DNA from: Crenothrix sp. D3
GTDB taxonomy: Bacteria > Pseudomonadota > Gammaproteobacteria > Methylococcales > Methylomonadaceae
DNA: 64,000 nt
NCBI GenBank assembly: GCA_002134785.1
Contig: MBQZ01000073.1
Coordinates: 84,101-148,100 of the forward strand
Direction: 5' to 3'
Part shown: positions 26,661-35,691 of the stretch, one piece after another
How the letters are laid out: every line of letters begins with the position of its first letter
Numbering within the stretch: position 1 is the first letter of the stretch
Notes under the pieces: generated by a model
Databases searched by the model: none
What the model was told of the DNA's origin: nothing
What the model saw: the letters and a program-made list of their open reading frames with translations, nothing else
Made by a program: the position numbers and the translations under genes

Positions 26661-28004
26661 ATGTTTTCTAAAATAGTCATTGCCAATCGCGGCGAAATTG
26701 CCCTGCGTATTTTACGCGCCTGTAGAGAATTAGGCATTAAAGTCGTTGCCGTCCATTCAGAAGCGGATCGGGATTTAAAACACGTTCGCTTAGCGGATGA
26801 ATCAGTGTGTATCGGCCCTGCATCGTCTGCGGACAGTTATTTAAATATTCCCGCGATTATCAGCGCGGCAGAAGTCACCGATGCCGAAGCTATTCATCCT
26901 GGTTACGGTTTTCTATCTGAAAATGCTGATTTTGCCGATAAAGTAAAAAAAAGCGGCTTTGTATTTATCGGCCCCAATGCAGAAACTATTCGCATCATGG
27001 GCGATAAAATATCGGCTAAAAAAGCCATGATTGCCGCAGGCGTGCCTTGCGTACCCGGTGATAACGCGCCATTATCCGATGATGACCATAAAAATCTAGC
27101 CTTAGCGCAAGAAATTGGTTATCCCGTAATTATCAAAGCCGCTGGTGGTGGCGGTGGTCGTGGTATGCGTACCGTACACACCGAAGCCGCGCTCATTAGT
27201 GCTATCACGATGACTAAAGCCGAAGCAGGTAGCGCGTTCGGTAATCCAACCGTGTACATGGAAAAGTTTTTGGAAGACCCACGCCATATTGAATTTCAAG
27301 TTATGGCTGATTCACACGGCAACGCCATTCATTTGGGTGAACGTGATTGCTCTATGCAGCGTCGTCATCAAAAAGTGGTTGAAGAAGCCCCTGCCCCGTT
27401 TATTACCGAAGCCCAACGCAAATTCATCGGTGAACGCTGCGCTCAAGCCTGTGTGGATATTGGCTATTTAGGTGCGGGTACGTTTGAATTTTTATATGAA
27501 AAAGGCGAATTTTACTTCATTGAAATGAATACCCGCGTCCAAGTTGAGCATCCTGTCACTGAAATGGTCACAGGCTTTGACATCGTTAAAGAACAACTCC
27601 GCATTGCGTCGGGTGAACGGTTATCCATTACCCAAGACCAAGTCAAAATCACAGGTCATGCAATTGAATGTCGCTTAAATGCTGAAGACCCCAAAACCTT
27701 TATGCCTTGCCCTGGAACAATTGACCAATTCCACATGCCAGGCGGGCCTGGAATTCGTTGCGAAACCCATATTTACAATGGCTACAAAGTGCCACCCTAT
27801 TATGATTCTATGATAGGCAAATTGATTGCACACGGTGAAAATCGCCAAAGTGCGATTGCGCGTATGAATACTGCACTCAGTGAATTGATTATTGATGGCA
27901 TTAAAACCAATATTCCCTTACAGCAAGACATTATGAATGACAGCGCGTTTGCCGCTGGTGGACAGAATATTCATTATTTGGAAAAGAAACTGGGCATTCA
28001 TTAA
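26661..28004 (+). CDS. accC: Biotin carboxylase subunit of acetyl-CoA carboxylase
   Basis: A 447-residue ATP-grasp enzyme that carboxylates biotin on AccB, the first step of fatty-acid synthesis. It begins with [20 protein letters not shown] and has the glycine-rich [12 protein letters not shown] loop, [35 protein letters not shown] and [16 protein letters not shown]. Length equals the family norm (about 449). An AAGGGGGAATAGGG ribosome-binding region precedes the ATG. Confidence 0.97.
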   Translation: MFSKIVIANRGEIALRILRACRELGIKVVAVHSEADRDLKHVRLADESVCIGPASSADSYLNIPAIISAAEVTDAEAIHPGYGFLSENADFADKVKKSGFVFIGPNAETIRIMGDKISAKKAMIAAGVPCVPGDNAPLSDDDHKNLALAQEIGYPVIIKAAGGGGGRGMRTVHTEAALISAITMTKAEAGSAFGNPTVYMEKFLEDPRHIEFQVMADSHGNAIHLGERDCSMQRRHQKVVEEAPAPFITEAQRKFIGERCAQACVDIGYLGAGTFEFLYEKGEFYFIEMNTRVQVEHPVTEMVTGFDIVKEQLRIASGERLSITQDQVKITGHAIECRLNAEDPKTFMPCPGTIDQFHMPGGPGIRCETHIYNGYKVPPYYDSMIGKLIAHGENRQSAIARMNTALSELIIDGIKTNIPLQQDIMNDSAFAAGGQNIHYLEKKLGIH

Positions 28005-28022
28005 TCCGAGTTTTATCCAATC

Positions 28023-28045
28023 TTCGAGGTTTTCAAAACCTCGAA
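28023..28045. repeat. Palindrome after accC (family A variant)
   Basis: Arms TTCGAGGTTTT and AAAACCTCGAA around a single C. It lies between accC and the DUF29 gene and may act as an attenuating hairpin. It is related to the palindromes at 911, 8367 and 12206. Confidence 0.6.
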
Positions 28046-28069
28046 GGTTTAAACCCTATCATTAAAGTT

Positions 28070-28501
28070 ATGACAACCACTAACTACGACACCGATATTA
28101 TCGCTTGGGCAAATCAACAAGCATGGTTGATTCGGCATAAACAATTTGATTTATTAGACATAGAACACCTTGCTGAGGAAATTGAGGACGTGGGCAAAAG
28201 TGAACAACGCGAGTTAGCCAGTCGTATGGCAGTATTAATCGCACATTTATTAAAGTGGCAGTATCAACCTGAACGACAAGGTTCTAGTTGGCAACGGACT
28301 ATTAAAGAACAGCGCAAAGCCTTAGCGTTTCATTTAAAAAACGTGCCTAGTTTAAAAACTAAAATAGCGGATGCTGAGTGGTTAGATATTATTTGGTCAG
28401 ATGCCTTGACTATTGCTATCAAAGAAACTGGCTTGGAACTGTTCCCTGAAACCTGTCCTTGGACAGTTGAAGACATCCTCAATCAAGAGTGGCTACCCTA
28501 A
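28070..28501 (+). CDS. DUF29-family protein
   Basis: A 143-residue protein of the DUF29 family, whose function is unknown. Typical segments are YDTDIIAWANQQAWLIR, DIEHLAEEIEDVGKSEQREL and HLLKWQYQPERQG. The family is frequent in cyanobacteria and in some repeat-rich proteobacteria. It sits between accC and prmA, where many gammaproteobacteria have nothing of this kind. Its TAA shares a base with the ATG of prmA (TAATG), so translation is coupled. Confidence 0.85.
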   Translation: MTTTNYDTDIIAWANQQAWLIRHKQFDLLDIEHLAEEIEDVGKSEQRELASRMAVLIAHLLKWQYQPERQGSSWQRTIKEQRKALAFHLKNVPSLKTKIADAEWLDIIWSDALTIAIKETGLELFPETCPWTVEDILNQEWLP

Positions 28502-29397
28502 TGGCTTGGCATCAAATCTCCGTTATTACCACTGAAAACACCGCACCCCAACTGGCTGATTTTTTCGACTCTTTAGGCGCGGTCTCTGTCACTTATATGG
28601 ACGCTGAAGACGAACCTGTCTATGAGCCTGCTATCGGTGAAACCAAAATCTGGAGCAATACACAGGTTATCGCGCTGTATGAATTAGACATTGATACGGC
28701 AATCATAAAAACGGCGGTGTTAGCCGAGTTTAAAGTCGATGAATTACATGATTGGCTAGAAGAAACTATTGACGACCAAGAATGGGAACGCGCGTGGATG
28801 GAGTTTTACAAGCCCATGAAATTTGCTGACAGGTTATGGGTTTGCCCAACAAACCAAGAGCAACGTGAAGAAGGCACAGTATGCTTAACGTTAGATCCCG
28901 GCCTAGCGTTTGGTACAGGAACACATCCGACTACCGCGCTATGTTTGGAATGGTTAGCAAGCGGTGATTTGACTGATAAAGTGGTGATTGATTATGGCTG
29001 TGGCTCAGGGATTTTAGCAGTGGCAGCGATGTTGCTAGGGGCGAAAATCGCTCACGCGGTCGATATTGACCCACAAGCTATTACCGCGACTGAAAGTAAT
29101 GCGTTAAAAAATGGCGTTGCCGATAAAATTATCTGTTATTTGCCTGAGCAATTTACGCCACTACAAGCCGATGTGGTGTTAGCCAATATCCTAGCAAAAC
29201 CATTAATTGAAATGGCAAAAGATATTAGTGCCTTAGTTGCACATCAAGGTGTATTGGTTTTGTCAGGTATCTTAGCAGAACAAGCGCAATCGGTTATTGA
29301 TGCCTATCAGCCATACATAACCTTTGATCTGCTGGTACAACAAGAAGATTGGATACGATTAAATGGTACAAAGTTATTGCCAGTTTTGCCTGAATGA
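28501..29397 (+). CDS. prmA: Ribosomal protein L11 methyltransferase
   Basis: A 298-residue SAM-dependent methyltransferase that trimethylates ribosomal protein L11. Conserved parts are DPGLAFGTGTHPTTALCLEW, the SAM motif VIDYGCGSGILAVAA, DIDPQAITAT and VLANILAKPL. The start is set at 28501 (MAWHQISV), not 28489, because PrmA proteins begin with MxWxQ and this gives the TAATG junction with the upstream gene. Confidence 0.95.
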   Translation: MAWHQISVITTENTAPQLADFFDSLGAVSVTYMDAEDEPVYEPAIGETKIWSNTQVIALYELDIDTAIIKTAVLAEFKVDELHDWLEETIDDQEWERAWMEFYKPMKFADRLWVCPTNQEQREEGTVCLTLDPGLAFGTGTHPTTALCLEWLASGDLTDKVVIDYGCGSGILAVAAMLLGAKIAHAVDIDPQAITATESNALKNGVADKIICYLPEQFTPLQADVVLANILAKPLIEMAKDISALVAHQGVLVLSGILAEQAQSVIDAYQPYITFDLLVQQEDWIRLNGTKLLPVLPE

Positions 29398-29890
29398 ACC
29401 CGAAAATTCGATACATAAACGCTATCACGATACCGAATACGGTTTTCCATTGACTGATGATAATCAGTTATTTGCTCGTTTAGTGCTGGAAATCAATCAA
29501 GCTGGGTTATCTTGGACAACGATTTTGAAAAAAACAGCCAATTTTCACGCGGCATACCATAATTTTGTGATTGCCAGCGTTGCTAATTACACCGAAGTCG
29601 ATAGACAGCGTTTAATGGCAGATGCTGGCATCGTGCGTAATCGCTTAAAAATAAACGCGGCAATCGTCAATGCCCAGCGACTATTAGTCATACAACAAAA
29701 ACAGGGGTCATTTAATCTGTGGCTAGATAGTCATAGAATACTCACTAAGGAACAATGGACAGCACTGTTTAAAGAAACATTTTTGTTTACAGGCGGTAAA
29801 ATCGTCAATGAATTTTTAATGTCCACGGCTTACTTATCGGGCGCACATGAAGAAAATTGTCCTATCTATGCAAAAATTGCACGCCTGTGA
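29363..29890 (+). CDS. tag: DNA-3-methyladenine glycosylase I (Tag family)
   Basis: A 175-residue base-excision glycosylase of the Tag family. Family segments are YHDTEYGFPLTDDNQLF, LEINQAGLSWTTILKK (with the conserved Glu) and AGIVRNRLKI, and the end carries His and Cys (SGAHEENCP) that could complete the zinc site together with the N-terminal CQFC. It is somewhat divergent from E. coli Tag, which is 187 residues. It overlaps the end of prmA by 35 bases and the next gene by 44 bases. Confidence 0.83.
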   Translation: MVQSYCQFCLNEPENSIHKRYHDTEYGFPLTDDNQLFARLVLEINQAGLSWTTILKKTANFHAAYHNFVIASVANYTEVDRQRLMADAGIVRNRLKINAAIVNAQRLLVIQQKQGSFNLWLDSHRILTKEQWTALFKETFLFTGGKIVNEFLMSTAYLSGAHEENCPIYAKIARL

Positions 29891-30089
29891 TGACAACACT
29901 AAACAACAAAAAACCTGCGTACTTTGTGGGCTAGCAGTAGAGATCGACGGTTTTTTACTGACCACACCAAACGGTATTCAGACCTTTTGTTGTGCAGGCT
30001 GCCTAAGCGTTTATCAATTATTGAATGATGACAACACTGAAACATCTTTACTTAACCACCCACTTAACCATGAGGATAATAAAAAATGA
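29847..30089 (+). CDS. Small heavy-metal-binding domain protein
   Basis: An 80-residue protein with the paired motif CVLCGLAV and FCCAGCLSVYQLL. This matches the cysteine-rich metal-binding domain found at the N-terminus of CcoI/FixI-type copper ATPases, here as a stand-alone protein. No ATPase follows. It overlaps tag by 44 bases and the next gene by four bases (ATGA). An internal start at about 29871 (MQKLHACDD) is possible. Confidence 0.65.
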   Translation: MKKIVLSMQKLHACDDNTKQQKTCVLCGLAVEIDGFLLTTPNGIQTFCCAGCLSVYQLLNDDNTETSLLNHPLNHEDNKK

Positions 30090-30613
30090 AAGCGTGCGAC
30101 TCCTGTTCTTCCAGCCGCGTTGAAATCGGCAAAAACCATAAACAGCAAACTGTGATTGGTCGCGGTCTTGGCATGGTATTAATTTACTTACCGCTATTAA
30201 CCTTTCCTTTTATCATTGCCAGTGCCTATATGACTTACTATCATTTGCGCATGATGGGCGCGACCAATCTTAAAACATGGTCAGATTTTATTCCTGACCG
30301 TGCAAGTCATCGTTACACACTAAAAAATCAAATTACGATGGAAGGTTCATTTGTTGCCAGCATGGCACAATCAAAATTATTTTGGATTTTAAACTGTACT
30401 TGGTACTGCCCTTACAGTGTTGCTTTGTTTGAATGGCACGCGTACATGGTAAAAATCGTGGAAAACTGGTGGTGTCCGTTTACCCACGAGAAAAAAGAAA
30501 GCTATAAAAATGCCACGATTGATAAATCATTTTGGCATTTATACCCTGAAGACATTACCAAGCTGGAAGAAGACGACGCAGAAAATCCTATCTGGAATGA
30601 TGCTAAGGATTGA
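30086..30613 (+). CDS. Uncharacterised membrane protein with Cys- and Trp-rich segments
   Basis: A 175-residue protein I do not recognise as a named family. It begins with a CDSCSSS motif, has one hydrophobic segment at about 30-50 (LGMVLIYLPLLTFPFIIASAY), and later has NCTWYCPYSVALFEWHAYM and NWWCPFTHEKKESY, with paired cysteines spaced as in metal or redox sites. The C-terminal tail is acidic. Coupling to the metal-binding domain gene by a four-base overlap suggests a shared role in metal handling or cytochrome oxidase assembly, but that is inference. Confidence 0.6.
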   Translation: MKACDSCSSSRVEIGKNHKQQTVIGRGLGMVLIYLPLLTFPFIIASAYMTYYHLRMMGATNLKTWSDFIPDRASHRYTLKNQITMEGSFVASMAQSKLFWILNCTWYCPYSVALFEWHAYMVKIVENWWCPFTHEKKESYKNATIDKSFWHLYPEDITKLEEDDAENPIWNDAKD

Positions 30614-30623
30614 TTGCTTATGC

Positions 30624-30729
30624 GTAGGTTGGGTTAGCTGTTAGCCATGAGTTTATCGAATGGTCGAACAGCGTAACCCAACACAGTGCCAGATAAATGT
30701 TGGGTTACGCTATCGCTAACCCAACCTAC
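30624..30729. repeat. Inverted-repeat element, family D (GTAGGTTGGGTTAGC)
   Basis: Exact 15-base outer arms at 30624-30638 and 30715-30729, with a nested CGTAACCCAACA / TGTTGGGTTACG pair inside. A relative lies at 48422-48526. It fills the gap before dusB. Confidence 0.82.
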
Positions 30730-30795
30730 ATTGAAGTTTCCCATTAAGTGTCTTTTTACGTTAAGATACCTGCCCTTTTTCAACTTCTCACGCCC

Positions 30796-31782
30796 ATGCA
30801 AATAGGTTCTTACACACTACCTAACAAACTAATTCTCGCACCAATGGCAGGTATTAGCGACCAGCCCTTTAGAGAATTATGCAAGCAATTTGGCGCGGGA
30901 TTAACAGTCTCTGAAATGGTGGCTTCTCGTCCTGATTTACGCCACCACCACAGAACGGTATTAAAAGCGGACATGAGTAATGAAACAGGTCTGAGCTCTG
31001 TGCAGATTTTAGGTACAAATCCACAGATGATGGCAGAAGCTGCCCAGTTTAATGCTGCGCGTGGCGCACAGATTATTGATATTAATATGGGCTGCCCTGC
31101 TAAAAAAGTCTGTTCGGTTGCGGCAGGTTCGGCATTATTAAAAGATGAAGATCTCGTTAAAAGAATCTTAACCGCTGTGGTTAATGCCGTTGATATTCCT
31201 GTTACGCTGAAAATTCGCACAGGCTGGGATAGTCACAGCCGTAATGCAGTTGCCATCGCTCAAATTGCCGAAGACTCAGGCATTGCCGCACTAACTATCC
31301 ACGGACGCACACGCGCGTGTAAATTTACAGGCGATGCTGAATATGAAACTATTAAACAGGTAAAACAAGCCGTCACTATTCCTATTATTGCTAATGGTGA
31401 TATTGATTCAGCTGAAAAAGCCCACTATGTGCTGACAACCACAGGCGCGGATGCCATTATGATTGGTCGTGCAGCGCAAGGGAATCCTTGGCTATTTGCC
31501 GAAATAAACTATTTTCTTAACACGGGAAAAACCATTAAAAAACCAACAGTATCAGACATTCACCAGACACTCTTTACTCACTTAGGAAACCTATATAGCT
31601 TCTATGGCAACACGGTGGGTGTTAGAATGGCAAGAAAACATATCGGTTGGTATTTTAAACAGCTTAATTTTATAGATTCAATCACTAAAAATGATATTAA
31701 TCAGGCTGAACACCCCGCTCAACAACTGCTGCTGATTAACGCCGCGTTTAATTTTTTAACTATTGATGGTGTAACATCATAA
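30796..31782 (+). CDS. dusB: tRNA-dihydrouridine synthase B
   Basis: A 328-residue FMN-dependent TIM-barrel enzyme that reduces uridine in tRNA. Typical parts are ILAPMAGISDQPFREL, MGCPAKKVC (with the catalytic Cys in this segment), KIRTGWD, IHGRTRACKFTG and ANGDIDSAEKA. The start at 30796 (MQIGSYTL) is chosen over 30748 because DusB proteins begin there and the extra residues would be encoded right after the repeat. Its stop overlaps the fis start (TAATG), the classic dusB-fis operon. Confidence 0.95.
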   Translation: MQIGSYTLPNKLILAPMAGISDQPFRELCKQFGAGLTVSEMVASRPDLRHHHRTVLKADMSNETGLSSVQILGTNPQMMAEAAQFNAARGAQIIDINMGCPAKKVCSVAAGSALLKDEDLVKRILTAVVNAVDIPVTLKIRTGWDSHSRNAVAIAQIAEDSGIAALTIHGRTRACKFTGDAEYETIKQVKQAVTIPIIANGDIDSAEKAHYVLTTTGADAIMIGRAAQGNPWLFAEINYFLNTGKTIKKPTVSDIHQTLFTHLGNLYSFYGNTVGVRMARKHIGWYFKQLNFIDSITKNDINQAEHPAQQLLLINAAFNFLTIDGVTS

Positions 31783-32066
31783 TGGAAGCGTTTCAAAAAA
31801 CGGCTGAAGTCATTAATATTGATCGCAAAAAAACAGTGACTATTTCTTTGTCTGAGCATATTAAACAAACAGTAGGGCTGTATTTTTCGCAATTAAACGG
31901 TCATGACGCAGTGGATTTATATGCGATGGTTATCAGTGAAGTTGAAAAACCCTTATTAGAAGCCACCCTAGAGAATCTAGGTTACAATCAAACCAAAGCT
32001 GCCAAAGCATTAGGCTTAAGTCGCAGTACGTTGCGTAAAAAAATGGATCAATATGGTATTAGCTAA
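31782..32066 (+). CDS. fis: DNA-binding protein Fis
   Basis: A 94-residue nucleoid protein and global regulator. The C-terminal helix-turn-helix is TLENLGYNQTKAAKALGLSR followed by STLRKKMDQYGI, near-identical to other gammaproteobacterial Fis proteins. It is coupled to dusB. Confidence 0.96.
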   Translation: MEAFQKTAEVINIDRKKTVTISLSEHIKQTVGLYFSQLNGHDAVDLYAMVISEVEKPLLEATLENLGYNQTKAAKALGLSRSTLRKKMDQYGIS

Positions 32067-32108
32067 CCGAGCAACAAAAGTTTACATCTCTCTCATTTAA
32101 AGGTCTGC

Positions 32109-33668
32109 ATGAACAAAAAAATTACCCGCGCTCTTATCAGTGTTTCTGATAAATCAGGCATCGTCGAGTTTTGCCAACAGTTAAACCAACTGGGCATTGA
32201 AATCCTGTCTACAGGCGGCACGTTTAAACTATTGTCGGAACAGCATATTGCCGCCACCGAAGTGTCTGATTACACTGGCTTTCCTGAAATGATGGATGGA
32301 CGCGTAAAAACCTTACACCCTAAAATTCACGGCGGTATTTTAGCCCGTCGCGGCATAGATGATGCTGTCATGGCTGCCAATGACATTAAACCGATTGATT
32401 TAGTGGTCGTTAATCTTTATCCATTTGCTGAAACTATTGCCAAACCCGATTGTGATTTTGAAACTGCGATTGAAAACATTGATATTGGCGGCCCGACCAT
32501 GATTCGTGCGGCGGCTAAAAATCATCATGATGTGGCGGTCGTGGTTGATCCTAGTGATTATGCGGCGATTATTGCCGAACTCACCGCGAATGCCAGTAGC
32601 CTAGCTCAAACAACGCGCTTTAACTTAGCCTTAAAAAGTTTTGAACACACTGCCAGTTATGACACCGCTATCGCCGCCTATCTGGGTGGTTTGAATAACA
32701 AAACATTGCCTGAAGTGCTGAACCTACAGTTTTATCAAAGCCAAACCCTGCGTTATGGCGAAAACCCTCACCAAAACGCTGCATTTTACAGTGAAAAATC
32801 ACCTGTGGCTGGCACAATTGCTGCCGCGACGCAAATTCAAGGCAAAGAACTGTCGTACAACAATATTGCCGATGCCGATGCCGCGTTAGAGTGCGTTAAA
32901 GCCTTTACTGACAAACCAACCTGTGTGATTGTCAAACACGCCAATCCGTGTGGCGTTGCCGAAGCCGACGATTTATTGACTGCTTATAATCTCGCCTACG
33001 AAACTGATCCGACTTCAGCATTTGGTGGCATTATTGCGTTTAACCAAGAGCTGGACGAAACTACTGCTACGGAAATTATCAGCCGTCAATTTGTCGAAGT
33101 TATTATTGCCCCAACCATTAGCGCGGGTGCAAAAACAGTTTTAGCGACTAAAGTTAATATTCGCGCCTTAGAATGTGGTGCGTGGGACTCTGCTAATCCA
33201 GCGTGCTTGGATTTCAAAAAAGTCGCGGGCGGTTTGTTAGTTCAAGATAAAGATTTTGGCGCGATTACGGCGGCTGATATTAAAGTCGTCAGTAAACGCG
33301 AACCCACTGCACAGGAACTTGCTGATTTATTATTTGCGTGGAAAGTGGCTAAATTTGTTAAATCCAACGCCATTGTGTATTGCAAAAACGGGCAAACGAT
33401 TGGAGTCGGTGCGGGACAAATGAGCCGTGTGTATTCCGCTAAAATCGCGGGTATCAAAGCCGCCGATGGTGGTTTAGTGGTTGAAGGTTCGGCGATGGCT
33501 TCCGATGCGTTTTTTCCCTTTAGAGATGGGATTGATGCAGCCGCTGAAGCGGGTATTACCGCCGTGATTCAACCAGGTGGCTCAATGCGTGACAATGAAG
33601 TGATTGCCGCTGCGGATGAACACAATATTGCAATGGTATTCACGGGTATGCGCCACTTTAGACATTAA
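32109..33668 (+). CDS. purH: Bifunctional AICAR transformylase / IMP cyclohydrolase
   Basis: A 519-residue enzyme for the last two steps of purine synthesis. The N-terminal cyclohydrolase part has [27 protein letters not shown] and [18 protein letters not shown], and the C-terminal transformylase part has [15 protein letters not shown] and [18 protein letters not shown]. Length equals the family norm. It follows fis and precedes purD as in Pseudomonas. Confidence 0.97.
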   Translation: MNKKITRALISVSDKSGIVEFCQQLNQLGIEILSTGGTFKLLSEQHIAATEVSDYTGFPEMMDGRVKTLHPKIHGGILARRGIDDAVMAANDIKPIDLVVVNLYPFAETIAKPDCDFETAIENIDIGGPTMIRAAAKNHHDVAVVVDPSDYAAIIAELTANASSLAQTTRFNLALKSFEHTASYDTAIAAYLGGLNNKTLPEVLNLQFYQSQTLRYGENPHQNAAFYSEKSPVAGTIAAATQIQGKELSYNNIADADAALECVKAFTDKPTCVIVKHANPCGVAEADDLLTAYNLAYETDPTSAFGGIIAFNQELDETTATEIISRQFVEVIIAPTISAGAKTVLATKVNIRALECGAWDSANPACLDFKKVAGGLLVQDKDFGAITAADIKVVSKREPTAQELADLLFAWKVAKFVKSNAIVYCKNGQTIGVGAGQMSRVYSAKIAGIKAADGGLVVEGSAMASDAFFPFRDGIDAAAEAGITAVIQPGGSMRDNEVIAAADEHNIAMVFTGMRHFRH

Positions 33669-33688
33669 TCACTTTACGAGACTAGCTT

Positions 33689-34969
33689 ATGAAAATCCTC
33701 ATCGTCGGTAACGGTGGACGTGAACACGCCCTCGCTTGGAAAGTTAAACAATCGGCAAACGTCAAAAAAGTATTTGTCGCACCAGGTAATGCAGGCACAG
33801 CATTGGAATCGGGCGTAGAAAACGTTGCTATTGCGGTGAATGATATTGCAGGCTTATTGGCATTTGCACAACAAGAACACATTGACTTAACCATCATCGG
33901 CCCTGAAATTCCGTTAGTCTTAGGTGTTGTGGACAGCTTTCAACAAGCGGGTTTAGCGTGTTTTGGCCCTAGTGCAAAAGCCGCGCAATTAGAAGGTTCA
34001 AAAACCTTTTGCAAAGACTTTATGATTCGCCACAACATTCCAACGGCGAGTTATCAAAGTTTTACTGACCAACAACAAGCCATTGCTTACATTCAACAAC
34101 ATGGCGCACCCATCGTGGTGAAAGCCGATGGTTTAGCGGCTGGTAAAGGTGTAATCGTTGCCCAAACTGAAGCGGAAGCGATTGCCGCTGTTAAAGATAT
34201 GTTATCGGGCAATAGTTTTGGTGAAGCAGGGCATCGTGTTGTTATCGAAGAATTTCTGTACGGTGAAGAAGCCAGTTTTATTGTTATGGCGGATGGCAAA
34301 CACGCCTTAGCGATGGCAACTTCTCAAGATCATAAAGCGCGTGACAATGGCGATAAAGGCCCGAACACAGGCGGCATGGGGGCGTACTCCCCTGCCCCGA
34401 TTGTCACCCCTGACATTCATCAACGCGTTATGCGTGACGTTATTGAACCCACGTTAGCAGGCATGGTGGCAGACGGTTTGCCGTATACGGGATTTTTATA
34501 CGCAGGTTTAATGATTACGCCCGATGGCGTGATTAAAGTGCTGGAATATAACTGTCGCTTTGGTGATCCTGAAACCCAGCCCATTATGATGCGTTTAAAA
34601 AGTGATTTAGTGGAACTGTGTGCAGCGGCTTTAGCGGGTAATCTTGATAAAGTCAGTAGTGAATGGGATGAGCGCGTTGCCTTAGGCGTAGTCTTAGCCG
34701 CAGGTGGTTATCCTGATAATTACGCGAGCGGGGCAGTTATTTCTGGCTTACCTGTTGCCGAAGACAATAACAGCAAAGTATTTCATGCAGGCACACAACA
34801 AGTGGGTGATGATATTGTCACCGCTGGTGGACGAGTGTTATGCGCTTGCGCTTTAGGTACTGACATTAAAGAAGCACAAGCCAACGCCTACGCACTGGCT
34901 AAGCCTATTCAGTGGAACGATATTTACTATCGCACGGATATTGGTTTTAAGGCTATTAAGTTTTATTAG
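33689..34969 (+). CDS. purD: Phosphoribosylamine-glycine ligase
   Basis: A 426-residue ATP-grasp ligase that makes GAR in purine synthesis. Motifs are ILIVGNGGREHALAWK, VKADGLAAGKGVIVA, GDKGPNTGGMGAYSPAP and LEYNCRFGDPETQP. It is 20 bases downstream of purH. An acyltransferase gene begins 11 bases after its stop and is probably transcribed with it. Confidence 0.97.
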   Translation: MKILIVGNGGREHALAWKVKQSANVKKVFVAPGNAGTALESGVENVAIAVNDIAGLLAFAQQEHIDLTIIGPEIPLVLGVVDSFQQAGLACFGPSAKAAQLEGSKTFCKDFMIRHNIPTASYQSFTDQQQAIAYIQQHGAPIVVKADGLAAGKGVIVAQTEAEAIAAVKDMLSGNSFGEAGHRVVIEEFLYGEEASFIVMADGKHALAMATSQDHKARDNGDKGPNTGGMGAYSPAPIVTPDIHQRVMRDVIEPTLAGMVADGLPYTGFLYAGLMITPDGVIKVLEYNCRFGDPETQPIMMRLKSDLVELCAAALAGNLDKVSSEWDERVALGVVLAAGGYPDNYASGAVISGLPVAEDNNSKVFHAGTQQVGDDIVTAGGRVLCACALGTDIKEAQANAYALAKPIQWNDIYYRTDIGFKAIKFY

Positions 34970-34980
34970 AGCTAAACATA

Positions 34981-35688
34981 ATGAGGATTCTTGAAGCGTT
35001 TAATCAGTATTTTGAAATGATACCTGCTAATACGGATGAACTTAGGCAAGAAGTTTATAAGTTGCGTTATCAAGTCTATTGTCTTGAACATAAATTTCTT
35101 GAACCCAGTGCTGAGGGTATGGAGTATGACGAATATGATGCGCATTCTTGCCATTATTTGATTCAGCATAAAGAAACTAAGAGCTATATGGCGACCACTC
35201 GTCTTATTTTGCCGAGTAATAAAAATATAGAAGAATTATTTCCCGCTGAAATACACAGTCAAATTGACAATACTGAGTTACTAAAGACAGTGCCTCGTGC
35301 TAATTTGGCTGAATTATCGCGCTTTTGTGTCTCGAAAGATTTTAGGCGACGAGCAGGTGAACAAGACTTACTCATTACTTATGATATGAATGGCAACCTT
35401 TCCAGAGGAAAAAACAGTTCTGCCAGTATCACACTGGCATTGTTCGCTGGCGCGATTAAAATGAGTTCTGAGCATAACATTCAGTGTTGGATTGCATCTA
35501 TCGAACCTGCATTGAAACGGGTTGTTGAGCCATTAGGCATTCATATTATCAAAATTGGCTCATTAGCTGATTACCACGGAATGCGATTTCCTTGCACCAT
35601 TAAAGTAGATAAGCTCTTGCAGGATGTCGGTGAAAAAAACCCAGAGTATTTGGAAATGCTGACTGGCAAAAAGACCTCAACCCTATAA
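34981..35688 (+). CDS. PEP-CTERM/exosortase-system-associated acyltransferase
   Basis: A 235-residue protein of the GNAT / autoinducer-synthase-like fold associated with exosortase systems. Family segments are YKLRYQVYCLEHKFL, DEYDAHSCHYLI, ATTRLILP and AELSRFCVSKDFRRR. Usually such proteins lie in exopolysaccharide/exosortase clusters or near PEP-CTERM genes; here it sits alone just behind purD. The acyl substrate is unknown. The name is from family resemblance only. Confidence 0.8.
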   Translation: MRILEAFNQYFEMIPANTDELRQEVYKLRYQVYCLEHKFLEPSAEGMEYDEYDAHSCHYLIQHKETKSYMATTRLILPSNKNIEELFPAEIHSQIDNTELLKTVPRANLAELSRFCVSKDFRRRAGEQDLLITYDMNGNLSRGKNSSASITLALFAGAIKMSSEHNIQCWIASIEPALKRVVEPLGIHIIKIGSLADYHGMRFPCTIKVDKLLQDVGEKNPEYLEMLTGKKTSTL

Positions 35689-35691
35689 CTA

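Noticed and set aside
25767..34969. Housekeeping genes aroQ to purD as an accessory island
   Set aside because: Gene order and sequences are standard gammaproteobacterial core.
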